Source: Acidobacteriota bacterium (lineage in GTDB: Bacteria > Acidobacteriota > Blastocatellia > Pyrinomonadales > Pyrinomonadaceae). From it: 64,000 nt of DNA. Below are positions 1 through 7,902 of this stretch, one piece after another (the first letter of the stretch is position 1; each line of letters starts with the position of its first letter). Below the pieces are notes generated by a model. It did not search any database and was not told where the DNA came from. It was given only the letters and a program-made list of their open reading frames with translations. The DNA is taken from positions 434,001 to 498,000 of the forward strand of contig JADJBB010000002.1 in the NCBI GenBank assembly GCA_016703965.1, read 5' to 3'. Both the position numbers and the translations under genes were made by a program.

Positions 1-1961
1 ACAAATCGGGAGCTGCGTTTCTCAAATCGGCTTTGGTCGCGATCATCGAAAGGTTTACGACCGGTGATCCGCTCGAGCCGCCGACCGGGAATCAGAAGCC
101 GCGAAAGACTCTCAAGAAGGTGAAAGATCTGCTTGCGGGCGGCGAAAGCGATGCCTTGAAGGTCAATTTTAACGATCTGCCGCAGGCGATCCGTGACGCG
201 TTTTTTAACGGAACGAAGAAACGGCTGACCTTTCGGCACGGCGACTACAAATTCGAACGCGACTGGCTGGGAGCGATGCGGGCGATGAGCGAGCGGATCG
301 AAAATCCGCCTTCGGAAAAGATAAAAGCCGCTCTCGAGGAGCTGATCGCACCGATCCCGTGCCCGAAATGTCACGGCTCAAGGCTCCAGCCGGAGAGCCT
401 GGCGGTCAAGGTCAACGGGCTCGGCATTGCGGAATATACCGAGTTTCCGATCTCAGAATCTGCGAAGAAATTTGACGCGATCAAGCTAAGCCCGCGAGAC
501 GAAAAGATCGCCGGGCTTGTGCTGAAAGAGATCAAGGACCGCATACATTTTCTCGACAAAGTTGGACTCGGTTATTTGACGCTGAGCCGCTCGTCGGCGA
601 CGCTTTCGGGTGGCGAAGGGCAAAGAATTCGGCTGGCGACGCAGATCGGGTCGCAGCTTCGCGGCGTGCTTTATGTACTTGATGAACCGAGCATCGGGCT
701 GCATCCGCGCGACAATCAGCGTCTGCTTGAGACCTTGCACATGCTGCGCGATCTGGGGAACACGGTCCTCGTCGTCGAACACGATGCCGAAACCATCGAG
801 CAGGCAGATTGGGTAGTGGATCTCGGCCCGCTTGCCGGAACGCACGGCGGCGAGGTTGTCGCTAGCGGCAAGCCGAAAGATATCGAAAAGTCGAAGGATT
901 CGCTGACCGGGAAATATCTTAGTGGCGAGATCAGCATCGAGGTGCCGGAAGTTCGCCGCATACCGAACGGCAAGCGGATCAAGGTAAAAGGTGCGCGGGC
1001 CTATAATTTGAAGAATATCGATGCGGAATTTCCACTCGGGCTTTTGACGGTTGTGACCGGAGTCTCCGGCTCAGGCAAGTCGACGCTCGTTGAGGAAATT
1101 CTCTATCCCGCGCTCTACAAACACGTCTACAAATCGGCTGTCGAGCCGCTCGAACACGACAGCATCGAAGGCCTCGATCTCGTCGACAAGATCATCGAGA
1201 TCGACCAAAAACCCATCGGCCGAACGCCGCGTTCTAATCCGGCGACGTTTACGGGGTTGTTCACACCGCTGCGTGAGCTTTATGCGATGCTGCCGGAATC
1301 ACGAACGCGTGGTTACAAAGCCGGACGCTTCTCGTTCAACGTCAAAGGCGGCCGCTGCGAGGCGTGCGAAGGCGGCGGGCTGAAGCGGATCGAGATGAAT
1401 TTCCTGCCCGACGTCTACGTCACCTGCGACGTCTGCCGCGGCCATCGCTACAACCGCGAAACACTCGCGGTGAGGTTTAAAGGCCTCTCGATCGCCGACC
1501 TTCTCGACACAACGATCGAAGACGCTCTGCCGTTGCTCGAAAACATTCCATCGATCCAGCAAAAGCTGCAAACTTTGCTCGACGTTGGCCTCGGCTATAT
1601 CAAGGTCGGCCAGTCGTCCACCACTCTCTCCGGCGGCGAAGCTCAACGCATTAAATTAGCGAAAGAGCTAAGCAAACGTGCCACCGGCAAGACGATCTAT
1701 ATTCTCGATGAACCGACGACCGGGCTGCATTTCGCAGACGTTCACAAACTGCTCGAGGTCCTGCAAAAACTCGTCGACACCGGCAACACCGTCATCGTCA
1801 TCGAACACAACCTCGACGTCATAAAATCAGCCGACTACATAATCGACCTCGGCCCCGAGGGCGGCTCCGGCGGTGGTAAAATCGTCGCGACCGGCACACC
1901 GGAAGAGGTTGCCAAAGTCAAAAAGTCCTTTACCGGCCAGGCTTTGAAAAGCGTGCTCTAA
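1..1961 (+). CDS. uvrA: UvrABC excinuclease subunit A, 5' end cut by window edge
   Basis: ATPase subunit of nucleotide excision repair that finds bulky DNA lesions with UvrB. The reading frame is already open at base 3 with no stop, so the gene starts outside the window. A TTG at 33 is only an internal codon. About 650 of the usual 940 residues are present, matching the part of E. coli UvrA from roughly residue 300 on. Visible are the CPKCHG motif, the first ABC signature (LSGGEGQRIRLA) with YVLDEPSIGLHPRD, the second Walker A (GVSGSGKST), the zinc-finger pairs CEAC and CDVC, and the second signature LSGGEAQRIKLA with YILDEPTTGLH. Stop at 1959-1961. Identification is very secure. Confidence 0.98.
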   Translation, partial: KSGAAFLKSALVAIIERFTTGDPLEPPTGNQKPRKTLKKVKDLLAGGESDALKVNFNDLPQAIRDAFFNGTKKRLTFRHGDYKFERDWLGAMRAMSERIENPPSEKIKAALEELIAPIPCPKCHGSRLQPESLAVKVNGLGIAEYTEFPISESAKKFDAIKLSPRDEKIAGLVLKEIKDRIHFLDKVGLGYLTLSRSSATLSGGEGQRIRLATQIGSQLRGVLYVLDEPSIGLHPRDNQRLLETLHMLRDLGNTVLVVEHDAETIEQADWVVDLGPLAGTHGGEVVASGKPKDIEKSKDSLTGKYLSGEISIEVPEVRRIPNGKRIKVKGARAYNLKNIDAEFPLGLLTVVTGVSGSGKSTLVEEILYPALYKHVYKSAVEPLEHDSIEGLDLVDKIIEIDQKPIGRTPRSNPATFTGLFTPLRELYAMLPESRTRGYKAGRFSFNVKGGRCEACEGGGLKRIEMNFLPDVYVTCDVCRGHRYNRETLAVRFKGLSIADLLDTTIEDALPLLENIPSIQQKLQTLLDVGLGYIKVGQSSTTLSGGEAQRIKLAKELSKRATGKTIYILDEPTTGLHFADVHKLLEVLQKLVDTGNTVIVIEHNLDVIKSADYIIDLGPEGGSGGGKIVATGTPEEVAKVKKSFTGQALKSVL

Positions 1962-2002
1962 TCGAGTATCCTTTTCGCACAGTAAACCCAAAATTCTTAG
2001 TG

Positions 2003-2637
2003 CGTCGCATAGCGACAGATCGAATTTAGCCGTGGACGTTTGTCCACGGAGAACGTGTCAAACACGTCATCGTCGCGTTGCGACGATTGAATAGCGATGG
2101 CGAACACATATTCAAATTTGTTCTACCACATCGCTTTTTCGACGAAGGGGCGAAAAGATCTGATTAGCCAAGATATCGAGGTCCGCGTCTGGGCATATAT
2201 TGGCGGGATCGCGCGGAATCACGAGTTAATCGCCATTCAAGTCGGCGGCATCGAGAACCATATTCACGTTTTAATAATGGCAAGGCCAAAATTTTCTCCG
2301 AGCCAGATCGTTCAGTGGTTAAAGGGCGAATCGTCGAGATGGATACACGAGACATTTCCTGAGATGCGTTCGTTTGAGTGGCAAGTTGGTTATGGCATAT
2401 TCAGCGTGAGCAAATCGAGCGTGCCGGATGTGGTTGAATATATTAAGAACCAACGCAAACATCATGAACAACAATCGTTCGAGGATGAATATGTTGCGAT
2501 GTTGAAATTGAACGGTATTGATTACGATGAGCGGTATATATTTGATTGATTCAATCGTCGCTACGCGACGAGGATCATTTTTGACGGCGTTTCGTGGACA
2601 AACGTCCACGGCTAAAGTCGTTCGTCCGCTACGCGGC
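2003..2637. mobile_element. RAYT-type element: transposase gene framed by inverted REP-like palindromes
   Basis: The transposase gene at 2097-2549 is framed by mirror-image palindromes. The 24-base stretch 2025-2048, which folds on itself (8-bp stem 2030-2037/2042-2049), recurs perfectly inverted at 2593-2616. Closer to the gene, the hairpin at 2070-2092 recurs inverted at 2549-2571 with one mismatch. A weaker outer hairpin (2004-2016) has a counterpart near 2624-2634. This nested inverted layout is what is known for REP-associated tyrosine transposase loci. The outer boundaries are inferred from the palindromes; no target-site duplication is evident. Confidence 0.8.
2097..2549 (+). CDS. REP-associated tyrosine transposase (Y1/IS200-like)
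   Basis: A 150-residue single-domain protein of the Y1_Tnp (IS200/RAYT) HUH-endonuclease family, which nicks single-stranded DNA hairpins through a tyrosine. The metal-binding HUH motif is seen as NHIHVL (about residues 58-63). The likely nucleophile is the Tyr in VVEYIKNQRKHH near residue 117, followed by the helix typical of the family. The N-terminus (SNLFYHIAFSTKGRK) matches the first strand of the fold. Length is normal and no lesion is seen. Flanking inverted palindromes and the lack of a partner TnpB point to a RAYT rather than a classical IS200. RAYTs are thought to mobilise REP sequences in trans. Confidence 0.9.
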   Translation: MANTYSNLFYHIAFSTKGRKDLISQDIEVRVWAYIGGIARNHELIAIQVGGIENHIHVLIMARPKFSPSQIVQWLKGESSRWIHETFPEMRSFEWQVGYGIFSVSKSSVPDVVEYIKNQRKHHEQQSFEDEYVAMLKLNGIDYDERYIFD

Positions 2638-2762
2638 CATAAAAAGATTATCGTCGGCTACATGGTCCCAAACTTCTGCTCCGGCGAAACCGGCGCCATC
2701 GGCGCCTGGAACACCGCCGCCCACGTCGAAGCACCACCAAAGAAAAGGGACCCGCCAACACC

Positions 2763-3288
2763 ATGAAAATTACGCTTCTTATATCGATGCTCATATCAGC
2801 TTTTACTTGCGGAGGAATTCCTGTTACCTCCGTACAGCCCACATCTCCGACCGTGAGCCCCTGCCGAACCTAGTGGGACTCCTACAGAGAACTATGTGTT
2901 TGATCGAAAGAAAGCGCGCGAGCTTAGTGATTTGATCGTTGACGCTCTCATTAAGAATGATAGGCCATTATTGAGGTCCAAAATGGTGAAGGAGGCACGG
3001 GACTACTATGACCAATCAGCCTTCGACGAAATTATCAACAAGATGACTGATGCTTTCGGTGTTCCCCAAGAGGTAAAATTTAAGAAAGCCGAACAATGGC
3101 GAAAATGGGGAAGTGATGGCCTTGATAGACCGATGCTGAAACACTGGTACGCCGTTCGCACCACAAAATCCGATTACGATAAGCTGAACGATGTCTTTGT
3201 AGAAATCGTGCCTGAAGAAGGCGGCTACGCAAGCTCCGGCGTGTCCATCGTCAACTTCCCTATGGTGGTTCCCGAAGATATGAAGTAA
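2763..3288 (+). pseudogene. Small lipoprotein gene split by a one-base frameshift
   Basis: ATG 2763 opens a lipoprotein signal peptide (MKITLLISMLISAFTC, lipobox SAFTC) followed by a Ser/Thr/Pro linker, which stops at TAG 2871. The +1 frame is open from 2857 and reads a matching Pro/Thr-rich linker (PAEPSGTPTENY) into a soluble domain ending at 3288 (about 130 residues from the GTG at 2896). The two halves join smoothly if one base is added or lost in the C run at 2857-2861, giving a lipoprotein of about 175 residues. The domain is not recognised; it is charged and helical at first, then has several aromatics. It is either a recent pseudogene or a sequence error. Confidence 0.65.
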
Positions 3289-3324
3289 AGGAATTGCTTC
3301 TTTTTATAAATGTAGCAATTCCTT
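3288..3324 (+). terminator. Hairpin after the split lipoprotein gene
   Basis: A perfect 10-bp stem (3288-3297 with 3315-3324) with a T-rich loop begins at the stop codon. There is no clear T tract after it, so it is a probable transcript end or stabiliser rather than a classic terminator. Confidence 0.45.
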
Positions 3325-3445
3325 CGAACAGTTGTCGGGTGGGTGCAAGACTTTTGCGTCGCGTCCGTTCAAACCTATAATTCTTAGAATTACTGGCGAG
3401 ACGGTTTATTCGCCTATCTTTTTAGTTTCAGGGAGCAAACGATTT

Positions 3446-4252
3446 ATGTCAATAGTATTTAAGTTAACGTGTGTGGCGGTTGTGTTGGGGTCGTTGATGG
3501 CGGGCGGGTGCGGGTCTAAGGGGGATCGGGTTGATAACGTCGCCGGACCGGCGCCGGCGAATAAAGTGGCCGTCCAACCTAACAAAGACGGAACTATCCC
3601 GTCAGGCACGGGCGTCGAAAAGGAAAAGCCGGCTTCCGGTAAAGCGAACGTTCAGGGCAAGGCATTCTTCAATGACAAGCCCGCGGCCGGCGTTCAGGTA
3701 AAACTTTGCAAGACGTTTAGCCAGTATATGAATGGCTGCGGTGGCGAAACATTTACCACCAAGACCGATGATTCGGGTGAATACTTGATTAAGGACGTTA
3801 CACCGGGAACATATGAAGGATTGACCGTTCAGGTTTTTGAGACGCCATATTATGTCTTTGCGACGGCGGGCATTATCTCGGCAGCAAAATACAATATCGA
3901 GGACGGTAAGACCTACTTTGCTCCGGACACGCACCTCTTTAAGAATGATGTGAAGTTGATAAGCCCGAAGGCCGGTTCAAAGGTTGCAGCCGCAGGAATC
4001 GAGGTCAAATGGGATGCCTATCCCGATGCGGCGTACTACAAATACAGCATCCACGCCGACAGCTCCAGTGGGGCTGAGACAGATTTTGATCATATAAACA
4101 AGCGTGTCGATGGCACGTCTATCACCCTCGATAAACCTTTGACGCCGGGGAACTATACTGCAAAAGTCGAGGCCTTTAACGCAAACGACCGTAAGCTCTC
4201 GCAAACGTCGCAGGATATGAAATTTACCGTGACCGGTGCTCCGGCGAAATAG
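3446..4252 (+). CDS. Lipoprotein with carboxypeptidase-regulatory-like and Fn3-like domains
   Basis: 268-residue predicted lipoprotein. ATG 3446 is chosen because it starts a signal peptide (MSIVFKLTCVAVVLGSLMAG) with lipobox AGGC and has a GGGAG box about 10 bases upstream; the frame is open further upstream but that part is not protein-like. After a Pro/Ala linker comes a beta-sandwich of the carboxypeptidase regulatory type (VQGKAFFNDKPAAGVQVKL, DDSGEYLIKDVTPGTYEG). A fibronectin-III-like domain (ISPKAGSKVAAAGIEVKWDA to the C-terminus) follows. Such proteins bind surfaces or partners at the outer membrane. The exact role is unknown. Confidence 0.75.
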   Translation: MSIVFKLTCVAVVLGSLMAGGCGSKGDRVDNVAGPAPANKVAVQPNKDGTIPSGTGVEKEKPASGKANVQGKAFFNDKPAAGVQVKLCKTFSQYMNGCGGETFTTKTDDSGEYLIKDVTPGTYEGLTVQVFETPYYVFATAGIISAAKYNIEDGKTYFAPDTHLFKNDVKLISPKAGSKVAAAGIEVKWDAYPDAAYYKYSIHADSSSGAETDFDHINKRVDGTSITLDKPLTPGNYTAKVEAFNANDRKLSQTSQDMKFTVTGAPAK

Positions 4253-4283
4253 GATCGACTACATGGTCGGCCGACAACTTGAC

Positions 4284-4310
4284 GACGCCTTTGTCTGCGG
4301 CAAAGGCGTC
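4284..4310. terminator. Hairpin between convergent genes
   Basis: 10-bp perfect stem (4284-4293 with 4301-4310) with a 7-base loop, placed between two genes that point at each other (stops at 4252 and 4326). Likely a bidirectional terminator. Confidence 0.6.
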
Positions 4311-4325
4311 GGGCATTTATCAGCC

Positions 4326-6209
4326 TCAAACGAGAGCTAACGTATACTCGGTCGTTTCGATCTTGATGATGAGCGGACAGATCGGATCGTCTAGGATTTG
4401 TATTTTGGATACTCCGTCGGAGCCTTGCAGGTGAATCACCTTTATCCTTTTGTCAGTGTAGGTTCCGCTCGAAGCCGATAGGCTCATAAGGAAGGTATAG
4501 CGTTTCAGGCCGCTTCCTAGATCAAGGCTTATTTCCTCTTTGTCTTTCAGCTCTTTGTGAAGCTTTTGGCTAAGGATAAACGAAATCTCTTTGTCTGCTG
4601 CGATCACTGTTTTGGTGGAGAAGAAGTTGACGTATGTACTCGCCGATCTCAGAGATTCGTCAGTGATGACGAGTTTTTCGGACTGTTCTTTCCTGGTGCT
4701 TTCTTTCCAACGGAACTCTAACTTGCCGCCGTCATTGATGAATTCGATCTGGTATCGCAGAACTTCGTTCGTCTTTTTATTGGTCACAATGTACGTGAGC
4801 GGCTTTCGGTCCATATAATCGTATTTGCCGTTCAGCGTCTCGCGTAATTGCGTTGCAATCGCGTCCACGGGAAGTTTGGATTCCGAATTAGCCTGAGTTA
4901 CTTTAGTTGTGGCGGCAGCGTTGACGAATTTCCCGTCTGTCCAGATCCCTTCGATCGTGATGCCGGTCAGCTTGTTAAATTGTTTGCCGGTGCCGTGCTG
5001 TTTATCCTTGAGGAAACCGCCGATGTAATAGCTGCCGTTCGGGAACGTGTACGTCGCCTGACCTTCGCGGAGACCGTTCACCCAATCGCCGTCGTAGATG
5101 TCGCCATTTTTATACGTAGCTTTGCCCTTGCCGTTCCGTTTGTCGTTGGCAAACTGTCCGACATAAAGCTCGTCGCTCTGTTTTAGCGTTTGAGTTCCTT
5201 GTCCCGATTTAACATTGCCCAGCCAACCGCCATTGTATGTGTTTCCGTTGGCATATAAAAAGATGCCTCTGCCTTCCATTTTGCCGTTAACGAAATCGCC
5301 GACATACGTCGAGCCGTCCTGGTAGGTTGCTTTGCCTTTGCCGCTTGCTTTTCCGTTTACAAAAGAGCCTTCGTAAACAAGGCCGTTGGGGAAGAGGTAT
5401 TTGCCGATGCCATTTAAACAACTGCCGGAAATACAATTAGTCGTGGTTGAGTTAATTGGCTTGGCCTGCTCGACTGGCTCATCAAATTTTGCTCCACCCT
5501 CGAATGTCATCTGACCGGCGGTTGTGGCTGGAGTTGGCTTTGGTGTCAGTGCATAGGGAGCAACACCGTCTTTCCATATTCCGGTTATAGTTTGGTCGGT
5601 TTGTTTATCAACAAATCTCCCTTCTCCATGCTGTAGATCGTTTTTCCAGAATCCAATGTAGTAATTGCCGTTCTTAAAATAATATGTTGCCTTACCATCT
5701 CTGACTCCGTTGACCCAGTTGCCGTAGTAAACGTCACCATTTGAATAGGCGCAGCGTCCTAAGCCATGCCACTTGTTCGCGAGCCAAACACCTTCGTAAT
5801 TTGCACCGTCTTTGTAGGTGGCTCTTCCTTCGCCAGTGCGCTCGTTGTTTAGCCATTCGCCGTCGTAAGTTTCGCCGTTTGCAAATGTGATCTTACCTCT
5901 GCCGTTGTAGCTGCCCTTGGCAAATTGCCCAACATATACCTGGCCATCTTTGGTCCGATATGTACCCATACCATGTCGTTGACCGTTAACGAATTCGCCA
6001 TCGTAAGTGTCACCGCTGCCGTAAATCATCTTGCCTTTGCCGTTGACGCAGTTTCCGGATTTGCATTTGTCGGTCCAAGCATCCGCCAGGAACGAGAATT
6101 CGTCGATCTTTTCAGCGCTGCTCGGCGAGACAGGGGTCTGGGCGGACGAAGATGTATTTTGTGCAGCAACAAATAACGTTACGGCGAGGAACATTTTGAT
6201 GTAGGTCAT
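4326..6209 (-). CDS. Secreted MORN-repeat protein with internal duplication
   Basis: 627 residues with an N-terminal signal peptide (MTYIKMFLAVTLFVAA, cut near SSAQ). Two blocks of MORN repeats (YxGxFxNGxxxGxG pattern) lie at about residues 50-215 and 260-430. Each block opens with a Cys-Gly/Ser-Cys-NG turn (SGNCVNGKGK, SGSCLNGIGK) and closes with a GIWKDG or GIWTDG turn, so one block of about 180 residues appears duplicated. The last 180 residues form a separate domain with no MORN pattern that I do not recognise. MORN repeats make extended beta hairpins that bind lipid or protein; the role here is unknown. It lies alone on the minus strand. Confidence 0.85.
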   Translation of the reverse strand: MTYIKMFLAVTLFVAAQNTSSSAQTPVSPSSAEKIDEFSFLADAWTDKCKSGNCVNGKGKMIYGSGDTYDGEFVNGQRHGMGTYRTKDGQVYVGQFAKGSYNGRGKITFANGETYDGEWLNNERTGEGRATYKDGANYEGVWLANKWHGLGRCAYSNGDVYYGNWVNGVRDGKATYYFKNGNYYIGFWKNDLQHGEGRFVDKQTDQTITGIWKDGVAPYALTPKPTPATTAGQMTFEGGAKFDEPVEQAKPINSTTTNCISGSCLNGIGKYLFPNGLVYEGSFVNGKASGKGKATYQDGSTYVGDFVNGKMEGRGIFLYANGNTYNGGWLGNVKSGQGTQTLKQSDELYVGQFANDKRNGKGKATYKNGDIYDGDWVNGLREGQATYTFPNGSYYIGGFLKDKQHGTGKQFNKLTGITIEGIWTDGKFVNAAATTKVTQANSESKLPVDAIATQLRETLNGKYDYMDRKPLTYIVTNKKTNEVLRYQIEFINDGGKLEFRWKESTRKEQSEKLVITDESLRSASTYVNFFSTKTVIAADKEISFILSQKLHKELKDKEEISLDLGSGLKRYTFLMSLSASSGTYTDKRIKVIHLQGSDGVSKIQILDDPICPLIIKIETTEYTLALV

Positions 6210-6280
6210 AAATTGTTGGAGAAGGGTTTGGTGTCGTCGTAGTTCTAACTTGTGTGCTGCGGACGAGCAAGAACCCGTTG

Positions 6281-7024
6281 CTATGAAATGGCGTCGATCA
6301 TCTCTTTTACTGCCTGATCTAATCCGACAAATACGGCACGCGAGATGATGTGATGGCCTATGTTGAATTCGGTGATCTCGGGGATCGCGGCAAGGGCACC
6401 GACGTTCCTAGTTGTGAGGCCGTGCCCGGCGGCGACGATCAATCCAAGGTCGACGGCGTGGTGTGCGGCTTTTTTTATCCGGATCAATTCCGCTGCGGCT
6501 TTTTGGTGGCCGGTTCCGTGAGCGGAGCGTGATGAAAGGGTTAGCTCGGCATATTCTGCTGTGCAGAGTTCGATCTGCTGGGCACCCGCTACTTTTGCGG
6601 CATCGATCTGGTCAGTGTCCGGATCAATAAACATACTGACAAATATACCGGCCGATTTCAGTTCTTCGCACGCTAACCGCACATTCTTAAAATTCCCTAC
6701 CACGTCCAAACCGCCCTCCGTCGTGATCTCGTTCGGGCTTTCTGGCACGAGCGAAACGGCATCCGGCAAGATCCTCGCGGCGATCGCGACCATCTCGTCG
6801 GTCGCGGCCATTTCGACATTCAAATATGTCGTGACGACGTCTCGGAGCAGCTCAATATCGCGATCCTGGATATGCCGTCGATCGCTTCTAAGGTGAACCG
6901 TGATGCCGTCGGCACCAGCCTGTTCACAGATAACTGCAGCCGCGACTACGCTTGGCTCAATAGTCTTGCGAGCCTCACGAACCGTTGCGACATGATCGAT
7001 ATTGACGTTAAGTTTAGCGGTCAT
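6281..7024 (-). CDS. pdxJ: Pyridoxine 5'-phosphate synthase
   Basis: Last step of the DXP-dependent vitamin B6 route: joins 3-amino-2-oxopropyl phosphate with deoxyxylulose phosphate. The 247-residue protein starts at 7024 (MTAKLNVNIDHVATVREAR), with GGATAGGTGA directly upstream; the longer open frame covers the glycosyltransferase gene and is not coding. Family landmarks seen: NVNIDHVATVREAR, DGITVHLRSDRRHIQD, PESPNEITTEGGLDV, LCTAEYA and AGHGLTTRNV near the C-terminus. Length is normal. It begins 8 bases after the glycosyltransferase stop, so the two are probably co-transcribed. Confidence 0.96.
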   Translation of the reverse strand: MTAKLNVNIDHVATVREARKTIEPSVVAAAVICEQAGADGITVHLRSDRRHIQDRDIELLRDVVTTYLNVEMAATDEMVAIAARILPDAVSLVPESPNEITTEGGLDVVGNFKNVRLACEELKSAGIFVSMFIDPDTDQIDAAKVAGAQQIELCTAEYAELTLSSRSAHGTGHQKAAAELIRIKKAAHHAVDLGLIVAAGHGLTTRNVGALAAIPEITEFNIGHHIISRAVFVGLDQAVKEMIDAIS

Positions 7025-7032
7025 TTTGTCAC

Positions 7033-7776
7033 CTATCCTTTTAGATCGTACGTTCCATTCTTCGCGTTCCGCCGGATCTGATTCAGTTCGCTGATCATTC
7101 GGCGGGTGTCGCGAAGGACGCTGACCTTTGATCCGGCAACGTCGTTCCAGCGGACAGGGATCTCGGCTAGACGGAGCTTGTGGTAATTTGCGACGAAGAG
7201 AAATTCGACGTCGAAGCCGAACCGGTCGATCTGCATCACATCGAGCAGCGGGCGGAATTTCACCATGTTGAACGCCTTGAAACCGCACTGTGTGTCGTAG
7301 AATTTCAGCCCCGACATCGTTTTTATGATGAGATTCATCACGCGGCCGCCTTGTTCACGACGCCACGGCTGGTGCGTGCCGATAAGCGTACGATCGATAG
7401 CTCTGGAGCCGAACGCGACGTCAAATTCGCCCTTGCGGATCGGGTCGATGAGTTTCGACATTTCCTCGATCGGCGTTGAGAGGTCGGCGTCGGAAAATAG
7501 AGCGATATCCGCTTTTGCCGCTAACAGGCCGGTCTTTACAGCGAAACCTTTGCCCCGGTTCTTTTCGTATCTAATGACGGTAGTGGAGACGGACGGTACG
7601 GCTTCAAAAGTACTTTCCGCGACTTTGGCAGTATCGTCGGACGAGCCGTCGTCGACGACTATGACCTCAGCATTAATGTTGTTGGCCGCGACGAAGTTGA
7701 GAATAGTGTTCAGCGGCGACCCGAGGCGTTCGCTCTCATTGTAAGCGGGAATGACTATTGAGGTATCAGGTTTCAT
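7033..7776 (-). CDS. GT2 family dolichyl-phosphate-glucose/mannose synthase-like glycosyltransferase
   Basis: 247-residue GT-A fold enzyme. The start (SIVIPAYNESERLG), the first aspartates VVDDGSSDDT, the RGKG motif and SDADLSTP (DXD-type metal site) are clear. FYDTQCGFKAFN and RFGFDVEFLF match the DPM1/ALG5-like subgroup that transfers a sugar from a nucleotide donor to a polyprenyl phosphate. No membrane segment is seen, so it acts from the cytosolic face. It is the first gene of a minus-strand pair with pdxJ, and lies divergent from the S41 protease at 7903. Donor and acceptor cannot be told from sequence. Confidence 0.9.
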   Translation of the reverse strand: MKPDTSIVIPAYNESERLGSPLNTILNFVAANNINAEVIVVDDGSSDDTAKVAESTFEAVPSVSTTVIRYEKNRGKGFAVKTGLLAAKADIALFSDADLSTPIEEMSKLIDPIRKGEFDVAFGSRAIDRTLIGTHQPWRREQGGRVMNLIIKTMSGLKFYDTQCGFKAFNMVKFRPLLDVMQIDRFGFDVEFLFVANYHKLRLAEIPVRWNDVAGSKVSVLRDTRRMISELNQIRRNAKNGTYDLKG

Positions 7777-7902
7777 TTCACAAAGATTTAATGGTAAGTT
7801 TTTGCCGTTTAAAAGTAAATTTCACCTCATAACATTGGGAAGCAAACCAATCCCCGGCACCATAGCGTCTATGCTATATTGATAAGAGTCGACGAGCTTT
7901 CT

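Noticed and set aside
1..32. uvrA as a truncated or decayed gene
   Set aside because: The frame is open to the very first bases, so the missing N-terminus is due to the window edge.
2518..2766. Gene between the RAYT element and the lipoprotein
   Set aside because: The open frame consists of the right-hand palindromes and a short Pro/Lys tail; no start signal or domain.
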